Shown piece by piece: positions 39,661 through 48,180 of a stretch of 64,000 bases of DNA. How positions within the stretch are numbered: position 1 is the first letter of the stretch; each line of letters begins with the position of its first letter. The translations under genes were made by a program, and so were the position numbers. Location: positions 806,001-870,000 of the forward strand of contig NZ_CP094242.1 of the NCBI RefSeq assembly GCF_022749515.1, in the 5' to 3' direction. The notes beneath the pieces are model-generated. The model ran no database searches and was not told the DNA's origin. It was given only the letters and a program-made list of their open reading frames with translations. The DNA is from Morococcus cerebrosus. GTDB taxonomy: Bacteria; Pseudomonadota; Gammaproteobacteria; Burkholderiales; Neisseriaceae.

Positions 39661-40355
39661 GGTTTTTCTGCTGTATTGGTACGATGGCTGTCAAGCAGCG
39701 GATCGGGGAACGGTGTCCAAACGACGCCGTTGATGCCGCTTTCGGTCAGGCGGCGGTTGAGCCAGCTGTTGCACGTATTGAAAAGATGGTAGCGGCCTTC
39801 TGCTTCGTAGAATGCGTCGTCAGCACTGTAATGCGCGCCGGCGACGGGGATGGCTTTGCCCGCTTTCAATTTGAAATGACGCATCAGGTTGGCACTCAGG
39901 CGGCGGTATTGTTCGCGGCTGACGGTGAATTTGACGGTATTTTCGCCTTCTCTCGGCGGCTCGCGGTAGTAGATGGCGTGAATCAGCGTGCTGTTGACCC
40001 CGCTTAACGCCTGTACGGCCGTAGAGGCGGTCAAATCCGACCACTGCGGCGTGTTCAAATAGAAATTGCGCTCGCCCCAGCCTATGCCGACATAGCGGAT
40101 GGGCGCATCGCCTTGCCCTGCGGGGCTGTCGGCAGGATTGATGATGCTGGTCCAGTCGAAAAGGTCGTCTGAAAGCGGCATGACGATGTCGGCGTGTACG
40201 CCGTTGCTGTTCAGGTAAAGGGTTACCTCGCCATCGGAGGCTTCAATGCTGTCCTGCGGAATCTTACCAAGTATGTAAGCGGCGGCAAAGTAAAGGATGG
40301 CGGCGATGATAAATGCCAACAGGGCTTTCAGGAGGATTTTGAATATTTTTTTCAT
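39657..40355 (-). CDS. TIGR02117/DUF2459 family protein
   Basis: This 232-aa protein has an N-terminal membrane anchor (about residues 8-28) and a domain of the TIGR02117 family: NSNGVHADIVMP, VGIGWGERNFYLNTP and a late HLFNTCNSWLNRRL, which suggests a Cys/His-containing hydrolase-like fold exposed to the periplasm. The function is unknown. It is translationally coupled to aroD. An uptake sequence encodes PLSDDLF near residue 62. Confidence 0.82.
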   Translation of the reverse strand: MKKIFKILLKALLAFIIAAILYFAAAYILGKIPQDSIEASDGEVTLYLNSNGVHADIVMPLSDDLFDWTSIINPADSPAGQGDAPIRYVGIGWGERNFYLNTPQWSDLTASTAVQALSGVNSTLIHAIYYREPPREGENTVKFTVSREQYRRLSANLMRHFKLKAGKAIPVAGAHYSADDAFYEAEGRYHLFNTCNSWLNRRLTESGINGVVWTPFPDPLLDSHRTNTAEKP

Positions 40356-40415
40356 TGACGTGACGGCGTCGTTAAAGATGCGGCATCATATCACGATAAC
40401 GGCATGTTTTAAGTA

Positions 40416-40463
40416 TTTCAGACGACCTTAACGCTTTAACTACAAAAGAGGTCGTCTGAAAAT
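40416..40463. repeat. Inverted uptake-sequence pair upstream of the SLC13 gene
   Basis: TATTTCAGACGACCTTA and AGAGGTCGTCTGAAAA face each other between divergent genes. The rest of 40464-40735 is an AT-rich leader with no recognised gene. Confidence 0.65.
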
Positions 40464-40735
40464 CAACAAAAAGATATTTTTAGTTTCCCATCAATCCGTT
40501 TTCGTAAAAAACCGCACCCGATTGTTAACATTATATTTACACTACACCCGATTACAAATATACTCATTGCCATGCCGCACGGCTTTGTTTGCTTGAAATC
40601 CAAAGCCTGCGAACAACCCGCTGCGGGAAACAAGAAAAACCGATTCAGTGAAATCAATAAAAAAGCAATGTCGGGCGATGAGCCTATGCTTCAGCGGTTT
40701 TAGCGATTTCACGTTATGTTTCAGAGGAATACTCC

Positions 40736-42153
40736 ATGGACTTACATGCAAAGGACAAAACCCAGCATCCTGAGAATGTCGAGCTGCTCAGTGCACAAAA
40801 GCCGATTACCGACTTTAAGGGCCTGCTGACCACCATCATTTCCGCCGTCGTCTGTTTCGGCATTTACAGCATCCTGCCTTACAGCACCGATGCCAACAAA
40901 GGCATCGCGCTGTTGATTTTCGTTGCCGCGCTTTGGTTCACCGAAGCCGTCCACATCACCGTAACCGCATTGATGGTGCCGATTCTCGCCGTCGTACTCG
41001 GCTTCCCCGATATGGACATCAAAAAAGCGATGGCGGGCTTTGCCGATCCGACGATTTACATCTTCTTCGGCGGCTTCGCGCTTGCTACCGCCCTGCACAT
41101 GCAGCGTCTCGACCGCAAAATCGCCGTCAACCTCTTGCGCCTGTCGCGCGGTAATATGAAAGTCGCCGTATTGATGCTGTTTGCCGTTACCGCCTTCCTG
41201 TCCATGTGGATCAGCAATACCGCGACCGCCGCCATGATGCTGCCGTTGGCAATGGGTATGATGAGCCACCTCGACCAAGAAAAAGAACGTAAAACCTACG
41301 TCTTCGTCCTGCTCGGCATCGCCTACTGCGCCAGTATCGGCGGTTTGGGTACCGTGGTCGGTTCACCGCCGAACATGATTGCCGCCAAAGCCCCCTGAAT
41401 CTGGACTTCGTCGGCTGGATGAAGCTCGGCCTGCCGATGATGCTGTTGATTCTGCCGTTGATGCTGTTCTCCATGTACGTCATCCTCAAGCCCAATCTGA
41501 ACGAGCGCGTCGAAGTCAAAGCCGAGTCTATCCCTTGGACGCTGCACCGTGTAATCGCGCTGTTGATTTTCATCGCTGCTGCCGTGGCTTGGGTATTCAG
41601 CTCCAAAATCAAAGAAGCGTTCGGCATTTCCAACCCCGATACCGTCATTGCCCTGATTGCCGCTGTCGCCGTCGTCGTATTCGGCGTGGCGCAATGGAAA
41701 GAAGTCGCCCGCAATACCGACTGGGGTGTGTTGATGCTCTTCGGCGGCGGCATCAGCTTGAGCGCGCTGCTGCAATCCTCCGGCGCATCCGAAGCCTTGG
41801 GTCAGCAGGTGGCCACCACTTTCACCGCCGCGCATCCGCTGCTGGTGATTTTCGTAGTCGCCACCTTCATCATCTTCCTGACCGAGTTCACCAGTAACAC
41901 CGCCTCCGCCGCGCTGCTCGTGCCCATTTTCGCCAGCATCGCCACGCAAATGGGGCTGCCCGAACAAGTCTTGGTATTTGTCATCGGCATCGGCGCATCC
42001 TGCGCGTTCATGCTGCCGGTTGCCACGCCGCCCAACGCGATTGTGTTCGGTACAGGCTTGATTAAGCAACGCGAAATGATGAACGTCGGCTTGCTGCTGA
42101 ACGTCCTTTGTATCGTATTGGTTGCGCTGTGGGCTTATTTCATTCTGATGTAA
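40736..42153 (+). pseudogene. SLC13/DASS sodium:dicarboxylate symporter, frameshifted
   Basis: Two adjacent frames encode one transporter. The first (40736-41398, 220 aa) has the N-half with WISNTATAAMMLPLAMG and GTVVGSPPNMIAAKA, then hits TGA. The second resumes in the next frame (41395-42153) with LNLDFVGWMKLGLPMM and keeps the C-half signature EFTSNTASAALLVP and PVATPPNAIVFG. Adding one base to the C5 run at 41391-41395 restores a single protein of about 472 aa. It could be a sequencing slip, a real null allele or slippage. The ribosome site is CAGAGGAATACTCC. Confidence 0.88.
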
Positions 42154-42170
42154 ACCCATAAAACCCTAGC

Positions 42171-42207
42171 CAAGGTCGTCTGAAAGAATATTTTTCAGAC
42201 GACCTTG
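42171..42207. terminator. Uptake-sequence terminator after the SLC13 gene
   Basis: CAAGGTCGTCTGAAA and TTTCAGACGACCTTG form the stem between the transporter and ppiB. Confidence 0.88.
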
Positions 42208-42260
42208 AAGTTTTTCCGCCCAGCTCCATTTGTAAAAAGATTCTTAACGAAAGGAAACCC

Positions 42261-42770
42261 ATGATTATCCTGCACACCAACAAAGGCGACATCAAAATCG
42301 AACTCGACTTCGACAAAGCCCCCGTTACCGCCAAAAACTTCGAGCAATACGTCAAAGACGGCTTCTACGACGGCGTAATCTTCCACCGCGTCATCAAAGG
42401 CTTCATGATTCAAGGCGGCGGCATGGACGAGAACATGAACGAAAAAGAAACACGCGAGCCGATTCAAAACGAAGCGTCCAACGGCCTGCCCAACGAGAAA
42501 TACACCATCGCCATGGCGCGCACCTCCGACCCGCATTCCGCCAGCGCGCAATTCTTCATCAACACCGCCGACAACGCCTTCCTGAACTTCCGTTCCAAAG
42601 AGCTGTACGGCAAAACCGTCGTCCAAGACTGGGGCTACGCCGTATTCGGCAAAGTCGTCGACGGTTTTGACGTGGTCGATGCCATCGAAGGCGTCGCCAC
42701 CAAACGCCACGGCTACCACGACGATGTACCGACCGAACCTGTCGTCATCACCAAAGCCGAAGTGGTATAA
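42261..42770 (+). CDS. ppiB: Cytoplasmic peptidyl-prolyl cis-trans isomerase
   Basis: This 169-aa cyclophilin lacks a signal peptide. It begins [27 protein letters not shown] and has [34 protein letters not shown] and [32 protein letters not shown] precedes the ATG. It is the cytoplasmic counterpart of the exported isomerase at 21138-21704. Confidence 0.96.
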   Translation: MIILHTNKGDIKIELDFDKAPVTAKNFEQYVKDGFYDGVIFHRVIKGFMIQGGGMDENMNEKETREPIQNEASNGLPNEKYTIAMARTSDPHSASAQFFINTADNAFLNFRSKELYGKTVVQDWGYAVFGKVVDGFDVVDAIEGVATKRHGYHDDVPTEPVVITKAEVV

Positions 42771-42795
42771 ATTTGACGCGTTACATCCCATGACG

Positions 42796-42827
42796 CAAAA
42801 GCAGCCTGAAACGGGCTGCTTTTTTTG
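42796..42827 (+). terminator. Intrinsic terminator after ppiB
   Basis: AAAAGCAGCC and GGGCTGCTTTTTTT form a classical stem with a T-run. The left arm reads AAGCAGCCTGAA, one base from Kingella-type uptake sequences. Confidence 0.9.
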
Positions 42828-43082
42828 CGGATAAGGCATATCGACGGCTTCTTTGGTTTTTGACGAATCAGTTGCCATCAACCGTCAGCAATCAATCAAA
42901 CAAATCTGTTGCATTGGCAGCGTAGCGTGGGCTTGACGCAAGGAAAAATATGTAGGACGAAACTGGGCAGGGCGGTATGCCTGACTGTTTTTTGTAATCC
43001 GCAACGAAACAGCAGAAAACCTGTGTTTGGGTTTCGACTGTTGGGGGTGAAAAGGGCTATTTGCAAAGTTCTCGATAACAAC

Positions 43083-43120
43083 AAAAGGTCGTCTGAAAAC
43101 AGGTTTTCAGACGACCTTTT
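43083..43120. terminator. Uptake-sequence hairpin at the island's left edge
   Basis: AAAAGGTCGTCTGAAAAC and GTTTTCAGACGACCTTTT form a perfect stem. No further intact uptake sequence is seen to the right until about 48.7 kb. Confidence 0.85.
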
Positions 43121-43263
43121 CGTTTTTTACCTCTCAACAATGGTTTGTATTGGAATGGGGGGATATTTAAGTAGAATGAGCGAGGAGATTTTGCAAAGGT
43201 CTCCTCATGCTGATTCTAGGAGATAGCTGATTTTAATAGCACTTTTTCATCATTTATAAAAAC

Positions 43264-43289
43264 AAAAGGCATCAATCCGATGCCTTTTT
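43264..43289 (-). terminator. Terminator of the adhC-fghA operon
   Basis: AAAAGGCATC and GATGCCTTTTT form a stem with loop AATCC, downstream of fghA. It contains neither neisserial nor Haemophilus uptake sequence. Confidence 0.85.
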
Positions 43290-43356
43290 AATTCATTAAC
43301 ATGAAAAATTAACGTTCACTTCAACGTTTATTCGATTCACGAATCACTTCTTTGGA

Positions 43357-44187
43357 TTACTTCAAAAATGCCGCATGATATGCAATATGCTCACCAATAA
43401 AACTGGCGATGAAGTAATAGCTATGATCATAGCCTTTATGGAAGCGCACGTTGATCGGCTGATTTGCCGCACGACAGGTTTCGATAAAATCTTCGGTACG
43501 CAATTGTGTTGGTAAAAACTCATCTTCCAAGCCCTGATCAATGCGCATACCTTGCACTTTATAGCCTTGTTGAATGAGCGTGCCGGCATCATATTGTTGC
43601 CATTTTTCACGATCTTTTCCTAAATAGGCAGAAAAGGCTTTTTCTCCCCAAGGCACAAGGCTTGGCGACAAAATGGGCGAAAAGGCAGAGACACTTTGAT
43701 AACGTTCCCGGTTTCGCAGTGCCAATACCAATGCGCCGTGTCCGCCCATTGAATGCCCCATAATGGAACGTTTGCCGTTGGTAGGAAAATTTTCCTCAAT
43801 CAGACTGGGCAACTCGTTCAAAATATAATCATACATTTGATAATTCGTCGCCCAAGGCTGCTCGGTCGCATTCAGATAGAAGCCTGCACCTTGCCCTAAA
43901 TCATAAGCCGCATCGTTCGGCACTTGCTCTCCGCGAGGGCTGGTATCGGGGGCAACCACAATCACTTGATGTTCTGCCGCATAGCGCTGAAAGCCTGATT
44001 TGGTAATGAAATTTTGTTCAGTACAGGTTAAGCCGGAAAGCCAATAAATCACACCAAGTGGTCGATTCTCCTGATTATCCGGCAAATAGACGGCAAATTT
44101 CATTTCGCATTGAAGCGTTTGGGCATGATGTGCCCAAACTTGTTGCAAACCGCCAAAAATTTGATGTTGTTCAATCAGTTTCATCAC
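43357..44187 (-). CDS. fghA: S-formylglutathione hydrolase
   Basis: FghA (EstD) hydrolyses S-formylglutathione to formate and glutathione, the second step of formaldehyde detoxification. The 276-aa esterase-D protein has YWLSGLTCTEQNF, the nucleophile Ser in GHSMGGHGAL and the catalytic His in HKGYDHSYYFI. It follows adhC with a 5-bp gap. Its AT-rich codon use and lack of uptake sequences differ from the neighbouring core genes, and the sequence resembles Pasteurellaceae proteins. Confidence 0.94.
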   Translation of the reverse strand: MMKLIEQHQIFGGLQQVWAHHAQTLQCEMKFAVYLPDNQENRPLGVIYWLSGLTCTEQNFITKSGFQRYAAEHQVIVVAPDTSPRGEQVPNDAAYDLGQGAGFYLNATEQPWATNYQMYDYILNELPSLIEENFPTNGKRSIMGHSMGGHGALVLALRNRERYQSVSAFSPILSPSLVPWGEKAFSAYLGKDREKWQQYDAGTLIQQGYKVQGMRIDQGLEDEFLPTQLRTEDFIETCRAANQPINVRFHKGYDHSYYFIASFIGEHIAYHAAFLK

Positions 44188-44192
44188 GGGCC

Positions 44193-45329
44193 TTAGTAAT
44201 GAATAACAGAGCGGATCGATTTACCTTCGTGCATTAACTCAAAGGCTTCATTGATTTGATCAAGTGTCATTGTGTGAGTCACAAACGGTTCTAACTGGAT
44301 ATCACCTTTCATTGAATCTTCCACCATTTTCGGAAGTTCAGAGCGGCCTTTCACACCACCAAATGCCGTGCCTTTCCAAACACGACCGGTTACCAACTGG
44401 AACGGACGCGTTGAAATTTCTTGTCCTGCACCTGCTACGCCGATGATAATGGATTGTCCCCAACCACGGTGTGCACTTTCTAATGCTTGACGCATTACGT
44501 TTACATTGCCGATACATTCAAAGGTATGGTCAATGCCCCATTTATTGATGTCTAACAACACATCTTTGATTGGTTTATCGTAATCGTTCGGGTTTAAGCA
44601 GTCAGTCGCACCAAACTGTTTTGCCAACTCGAATTTTGCGGAATTGGTATCAATGGCGATAATGCGCCCCGCTTTGGCTTGACGCGCACCTTGCACCACA
44701 GCCAAACCAATCGCCCCCAAGCCAAACACGGCCACAGAGTCGCCTTCTTGCACTTTTGCCGTGTTATGTACCGCACCAATACCTGTGGTAACACCGCAGC
44801 CGAGCAAACATACTTGTTCGTGGTTGGCTTCCGGGTTGATTTTCGCCAGTGAAACTTCCGCAACAACAGAATATTCACTGAAAGTCGAACAGCCCATATA
44901 GTGATAGATCGGCTGACCTTGATAAGAAAAACGCGTCGTGCCGTCCGGCATTAAGCCTTTACCTTGCGTATCACGCACTGAGACGCATAAGTTGGTTTTA
45001 CCTGAACGACAAAACTCACATTCTCCACATTCAGCGGTGTAAAGAGGAATGACGTGATCACCTGGTTTTACGCTTAACACACCTTCGCCCACAGCAACGA
45101 CTACACCTGCACCTTCGTGTCCAAGCACCACAGGGAATACGCCTTCAGGATCGTTCCCTGATAATGTAAATGCATCAGTATGGCACACGCCAGTGTGGGT
45201 ATTGCGGATTAACACCTCGCCTTTACGCGGCATTTCTACATCGATTTCCACAATTTGTAAGGGTTGATTTGGCGCGAATGCTACCGCCGCACGCGATTTG
45301 ATGGTTGAATTGGTTTGTTTAATTTCCAT
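44193..45329 (-). CDS. adhC: S-(hydroxymethyl)glutathione dehydrogenase (class III ADH)
   Basis: AdhC oxidises S-hydroxymethylglutathione with NAD and can also reduce S-nitrosoglutathione. The 378-aa zinc ADH has [12 protein letters not shown] (catalytic zinc), GHEGAGVV, the structural zinc loop [15 protein letters not shown] and [11 protein letters not shown] then [17 protein letters not shown] (NAD site). It is near-identical from memory to H. influenzae AdhC, which suggests recent transfer. A MerR/NmlR-type operator lies upstream, but no nmlR gene is present beside it. Confidence 0.95.
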   Translation of the reverse strand: MEIKQTNSTIKSRAAVAFAPNQPLQIVEIDVEMPRKGEVLIRNTHTGVCHTDAFTLSGNDPEGVFPVVLGHEGAGVVVAVGEGVLSVKPGDHVIPLYTAECGECEFCRSGKTNLCVSVRDTQGKGLMPDGTTRFSYQGQPIYHYMGCSTFSEYSVVAEVSLAKINPEANHEQVCLLGCGVTTGIGAVHNTAKVQEGDSVAVFGLGAIGLAVVQGARQAKAGRIIAIDTNSAKFELAKQFGATDCLNPNDYDKPIKDVLLDINKWGIDHTFECIGNVNVMRQALESAHRGWGQSIIIGVAGAGQEISTRPFQLVTGRVWKGTAFGGVKGRSELPKMVEDSMKGDIQLEPFVTHTMTLDQINEAFELMHEGKSIRSVIHY

Positions 45330-45662
45330 TATTTTTGCCTTTTAATTCATTAATAAAGTTACTAAATGACACCAGTTTATACTTTGGACTCCAGTCTGAA
45401 GCAAGCGTTTTTTGCAATTTTGCTTCGGCAGTAGCATGATTGACTGAAGATGTAAAATGCAATTGGCATTTTATTGAAGTGTCATCAAATATCATTTTTA
45501 TTTTAAATTAATAAACAAAACAATAATATAAATTATTATATCTTTCTCATCATTTCATTCGCCGATCAAATCCTCGTTGAGATGTACAAGAAAAAAATTC
45601 TTTAATGTCATATAGATAGAATTATTTATATTCCCGGCTACTTGATCTCAAGGAGAGCCATC
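45330..45662. other. AT-rich regulatory gap between adhC and the RTX gene
   Basis: There is no gene. It contains the adhC promoter and operator (45376-45406), then an AT-rich stretch leading to the RTX ribosome site CTCAAGGAGAGCCATC. No MerR-family gene or remnant is visible. Confidence 0.55.
45376..45406 (-). promoter_or_regulatory. MerR/NmlR-type adhC promoter
   Basis: On the minus strand a TTGCTT -35-like and TATAAA -10-like sequence flank the imperfect dyad CTTCAGACTGGAGTCCAAAG (45382-45401), with GACT/AGTC at its core. A dyad filling a long spacer is the hallmark of MerR-family activation, and adhC is the known NmlR/AdhR target in Neisseria and Haemophilus. Confidence 0.6.
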
Positions 45663-46469
45663 ATGGCCAATACATTGCACTCTTTATCCCGCAGCGCAGC
45701 AAACAATAAATCAGACGTCCTTAAAGGAACGCCCCATGATGACGTTTTACATGGCAGTCTCGGACATACCACATTCTACGGCGGCTTGGGCGACGATATT
45801 TATTACAGTAAGAACGCGGACGACACCATTGTTGAATATGCAAATGAAGGCAACGACACGGTTTACGCCGATACAACCTTTACCTTACCGACCCACGTCG
45901 AAAACCTGACACTGGAAGGCAACGGCAACACCTTCGGATTTGGCAACAACTCTAACAATATTCTGATAGGCAACAGCGGCAACAACCGCTTGAGTGGTGA
46001 AGAAGGCAACGATTTCCTGTACGGCATGGGCGGCAACGACACCCTGTCAGGTGGCAATGGAAATGATCACCTCAACGGAGGAGACGGAGATGACTATCTT
46101 GCAGGCGGCTTGGGTAGCGACACCATCATAACAGGTGCAGGCAGAGACACTGTCGCCTTTACTGCAGCAGATATTCGTGAAGGCAGCATAGATCGTTTGC
46201 TCGACTTTAACCCTGAGACGGATAAACTCGACCTATCTGGTATGCGTTCATTGCTGACTGGCAGCAACGCCAATTTGAGCTGGTCAAAGATGTTCGTTTA
46301 CAAAGACCCTGAGGTCATTCTCCAAAAAGACCATCCTTATCTCATCTTTGATACAGAGCAGCAGACTCTTGCTTATCGTGCAGCAGGTTCAAGCAGTAGC
46401 ACCGTATTTGCCAAATTCGATAGCGACGATCCATCAAAATGGTTGGATGCATCCAATATCATCGGCTAA
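45663..46469 (+). CDS. Small RTX (hemolysin-type calcium-binding) repeat protein
   Basis: This 268-aa protein consists almost only of repeat modules. Early degenerate units (VLKGTPHDDVLHG, FYGGLGDDIYY, GNDTVYADTTFTLPTHVENLTLEG, NNILIGN) are followed by tandem GGxGxDx(L/I) nonapeptides at about 115-160 (GEEGNDFLY, GMGGNDTLS, GGNGNDHLN, GGDGDDYLA, GGLGSDTII). A serralysin-type C-terminal domain follows (GRDTVAFTAADIREGSIDRLLDFNPE in part). Such C-termini carry uncleaved type I secretion signals. No enzymatic domain and no nearby type I secretion genes are seen. AAGGAGAGCCATC sets ATG 45663. Confidence 0.85.
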   Translation: MANTLHSLSRSAANNKSDVLKGTPHDDVLHGSLGHTTFYGGLGDDIYYSKNADDTIVEYANEGNDTVYADTTFTLPTHVENLTLEGNGNTFGFGNNSNNILIGNSGNNRLSGEEGNDFLYGMGGNDTLSGGNGNDHLNGGDGDDYLAGGLGSDTIITGAGRDTVAFTAADIREGSIDRLLDFNPETDKLDLSGMRSLLTGSNANLSWSKMFVYKDPEVILQKDHPYLIFDTEQQTLAYRAAGSSSSTVFAKFDSDDPSKWLDASNIIG

Positions 46470-46601
46470 AGACCCGTGAAAAAGAACCGACAGTTTGAAA
46501 TGAATCTGCTTTTTAAACTCCAAAGCAAAGATTTAAAATAAACATTATTTGAAATAAATCGTCAGTTCATTCTAAGCTGATTCAATAAAAACGTCGTCTA
46601 A
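45953..46601 (+). repeat. Direct repeat, copy A (649 bp)
   Basis: It covers the 3' two thirds of the RTX gene and about 130 bp downstream. I count only four base differences from copy B at 47444-48092. Both begin TAACAATATTC and end GTCGTCTAA. Confidence 0.95.
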
Positions 46602-47443
46602 GAGCGTGTTCATAGTCTTCGTAGCAGGACTCCCAAGAAAGCCAAAGCTACCATTTGCAGACTGGTACTCAACTTACGCTCGCAGTTTTTCCAAAGCCGC
46701 CTGTTCTTTTCCAACCAGGAAAAGCTGCGCTCTACTACCCATCGCTTCGGCAATACTGCAAAACGGTGCAATTCGTTTCGTTTGGCAATCTCTACCTCCG
46801 CACCAATCAACTCCTGTACCGACGAAGCAAATGCCTTACCCGTGTAACCACCGTCAGCAAGGATTTTTTGTATCGCACCAAGATTATCCCGCCCACGTTC
46901 CAATGCCACCAGGCAGCCTTTTCTATCCGTAACATCCGCCGTCGTTACCGCAAGGGCATGCGGCAAACCTTGCGTGTCAACCGCTATATGTCGCTTGATA
47001 CCGCTAACCTTCTTGCCCGCATCGTAGCCTTTTTCCATGGCGGTATCCGTGTTCTTCACACTCTGCGCATCAATAATCAGGAAAGTAGTTGCTTCATGGC
47101 GCCCCTGCTTGCGGTGCTCCGCAACTACCTGATTTTTTTAATGCTTCCTCAAGGATGCTGATGCCACTCTCGCGTGGTTCGGTCCATCTCTGGAAGTAGG
47201 AATGCACGGTGCGCCATTTGGGGAAGTCGCCCGGCAAAGCGCGCCAGGAGCAGCCAGTGCGTTGCAGGTAGAGAATGGCACAAAAGACATCGTACAAGTC
47301 CACCTGGCGTGGCGCTGTGCGTTTACGGGCACTTTCCAGCAGGGGAAGGAGAGGCGCAAATTGCTCGCGACTGATATCGCTTGGGTAGGTTTTTCTGTTC
47401 ATGCCGATAGTTTACAGCAGAGGCTGAGACAATGAACACGTTC
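46602..47443 (-). mobile_element. IS5-family insertion sequence, copy 1 (842 bp)
   Basis: The ends are GAGCGTGTTCATAGTCT and, inverted, GAACGTGTTCATTGTCT. A 3-bp TAA repeat flanks it (46599-46601 and 47444-47446), fitting the TNA targets of IS1031/IS427-like members. It splits copies A and B of the RTX repeat. It appears identical in length and content to copy 2 at 61780-62621, which argues for recent activity. Confidence 0.92.
46610..47402 (-). CDS. IS5-family transposase, two frames
   Basis: The upstream frame (47402 to 47094, 102 aa) holds the DUF4096-like N-terminus (REQFAPLLPLL, DLYDVFCAILYLQRTGCSWRALPGDFPKW). The downstream frame (to 46610) holds the DDE domain: IIDAQSVKNTD, LADGGYTGKAF and VVERSFSWLEKNRRLW. 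The first catalytic D lies upstream of the apparent start of the second frame, so a fusion is needed. An A7 run at the frame overlap is the likely slippery site for a +1 shift or transcript slippage. Confidence 0.88.
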
Positions 47444-47960
47444 TAACAATATTCTGATAGGCAACAGCGGCAACAACCGCTTGAGTGGTGAAGAAGGCAA
47501 CGATTTCCTGTACGGCATGGGCGGCAACGACACCCTGTCAGGTGGCAATGGAAATGATCACCTCAACGGAGGAGACGGAGATGACTATCTTGCAGGCGGC
47601 TTGGGTAGCGACACCATCATAACAGGTGCAGGCAGAGACACTGTCGCCTTTACTGCAGCAGATATTCGTGAAGGCAGCATAGATCGTTTGCTCGACTTTA
47701 ACCCTGAGACGGATAAACTCGACCTATCTGGTATGCGTTCATTGCTGACTGGCAGCAACGCCAATTTGAGCTGGTCAAAGATGTTCGTTGACAAAGACCC
47801 TGAGGTCATTCTCCAAAAAGACCATCCTTATCTCATCTTTGATACAGAGCAGCAGACTCTTGCTTATCGTGCAGCAGGTTCAAGCAGTAGCACCGTATTT
47901 GCCAAATCCGATAGCGACGATCCATCAAAATGGTTGGATGCATCCAATATCATCGGATAA
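47444..47960 (+). pseudogene. 5'-truncated duplicate of the RTX gene
   Basis: This fragment encodes residues equivalent to about 98-268 of the intact RTX protein in an open frame, with two amino-acid changes (FVYKDPE to FVDKDPE and AKFDSDD to AKSDSDD). It has no ribosome site or start of its own: its left edge is the IS end. An internal TTG could start at 47481 but lacks a convincing ribosome site. Confidence 0.85.
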
Positions 47961-48092
47961 AGACCCGTGAAAAAGAACCGACAGTTTGAAATGAATCTGC
48001 TTTTTAAACTCCAAAGCAAAGATTTAAAATAAACATTATTTGAAACAAATCGTCAGTTCATTCTAAGCTGATTCAATAAAAACGTCGTCTAA
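47444..48092 (+). repeat. Direct repeat, copy B (649 bp)
   Basis: This is the partner of 45953-46601. Copy B keeps the complete downstream terminator, whereas copy A is cut by the IS within that hairpin. Confidence 0.95.
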
Positions 48093-48123
48093 AAACGTAG
48101 TTACAGGTTTCAGACGACGTTTC
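48078..48123 (+). terminator. Terminator of the RTX transcription unit
   Basis: AAAACGTCGTCT and AGACGACGTTTCT form the stem. In copy A only the left arm remains before the IS, so the intact RTX gene has lost this terminator. Confidence 0.8.
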
Positions 48124-48180
48124 TGTTTCTAAGATTGCGCTTTCTGAAAAATCTGGCAAAGGTCTCAAACTGCTTAAGCT

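Larger units (their letters stand above)
42828..43356. other. Left flank of the accessory island
   Basis: I see no supported gene. Landmarks are an uptake-sequence hairpin at 43083-43120 (the last intact copies before the island), an AGGAGA/TCTCCT hairpin at 43184-43206, and the fghA terminator at 43264-43289. The composition changes to AT-rich near 43220. Confidence 0.5.

Noticed and set aside
41323..42159. Minus-strand frame of 278 codons over the SLC13 gene
   Set aside because: The opposite strand encodes clear transporter motifs in two adjoining frames; the antisense translation has no recognisable domain.
42909..43226. Open frame of 105 codons left of the island
   Set aside because: Its translation crosses an uptake-sequence hairpin (giving NKRSSENRFSDDL), and there is no ribosome site or similarity.
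44760..44780. ACCGCACC as a Haemophilus uptake signal in adhC
   Set aside because: It matches only 7 of 9 bases of ACCGCACTT, so it does not prove a Haemophilus source.
45642..45662. TTG start seven codons upstream of the RTX ATG
   Set aside because: AAGGAGAG is well spaced for ATG 45663 and lies inside this extension.
46606..47161. Plus-strand frames across IS copy 1, and their mirror in copy 2
   Set aside because: They are the complement of the transposase; the DDE motifs lie in the other strand.
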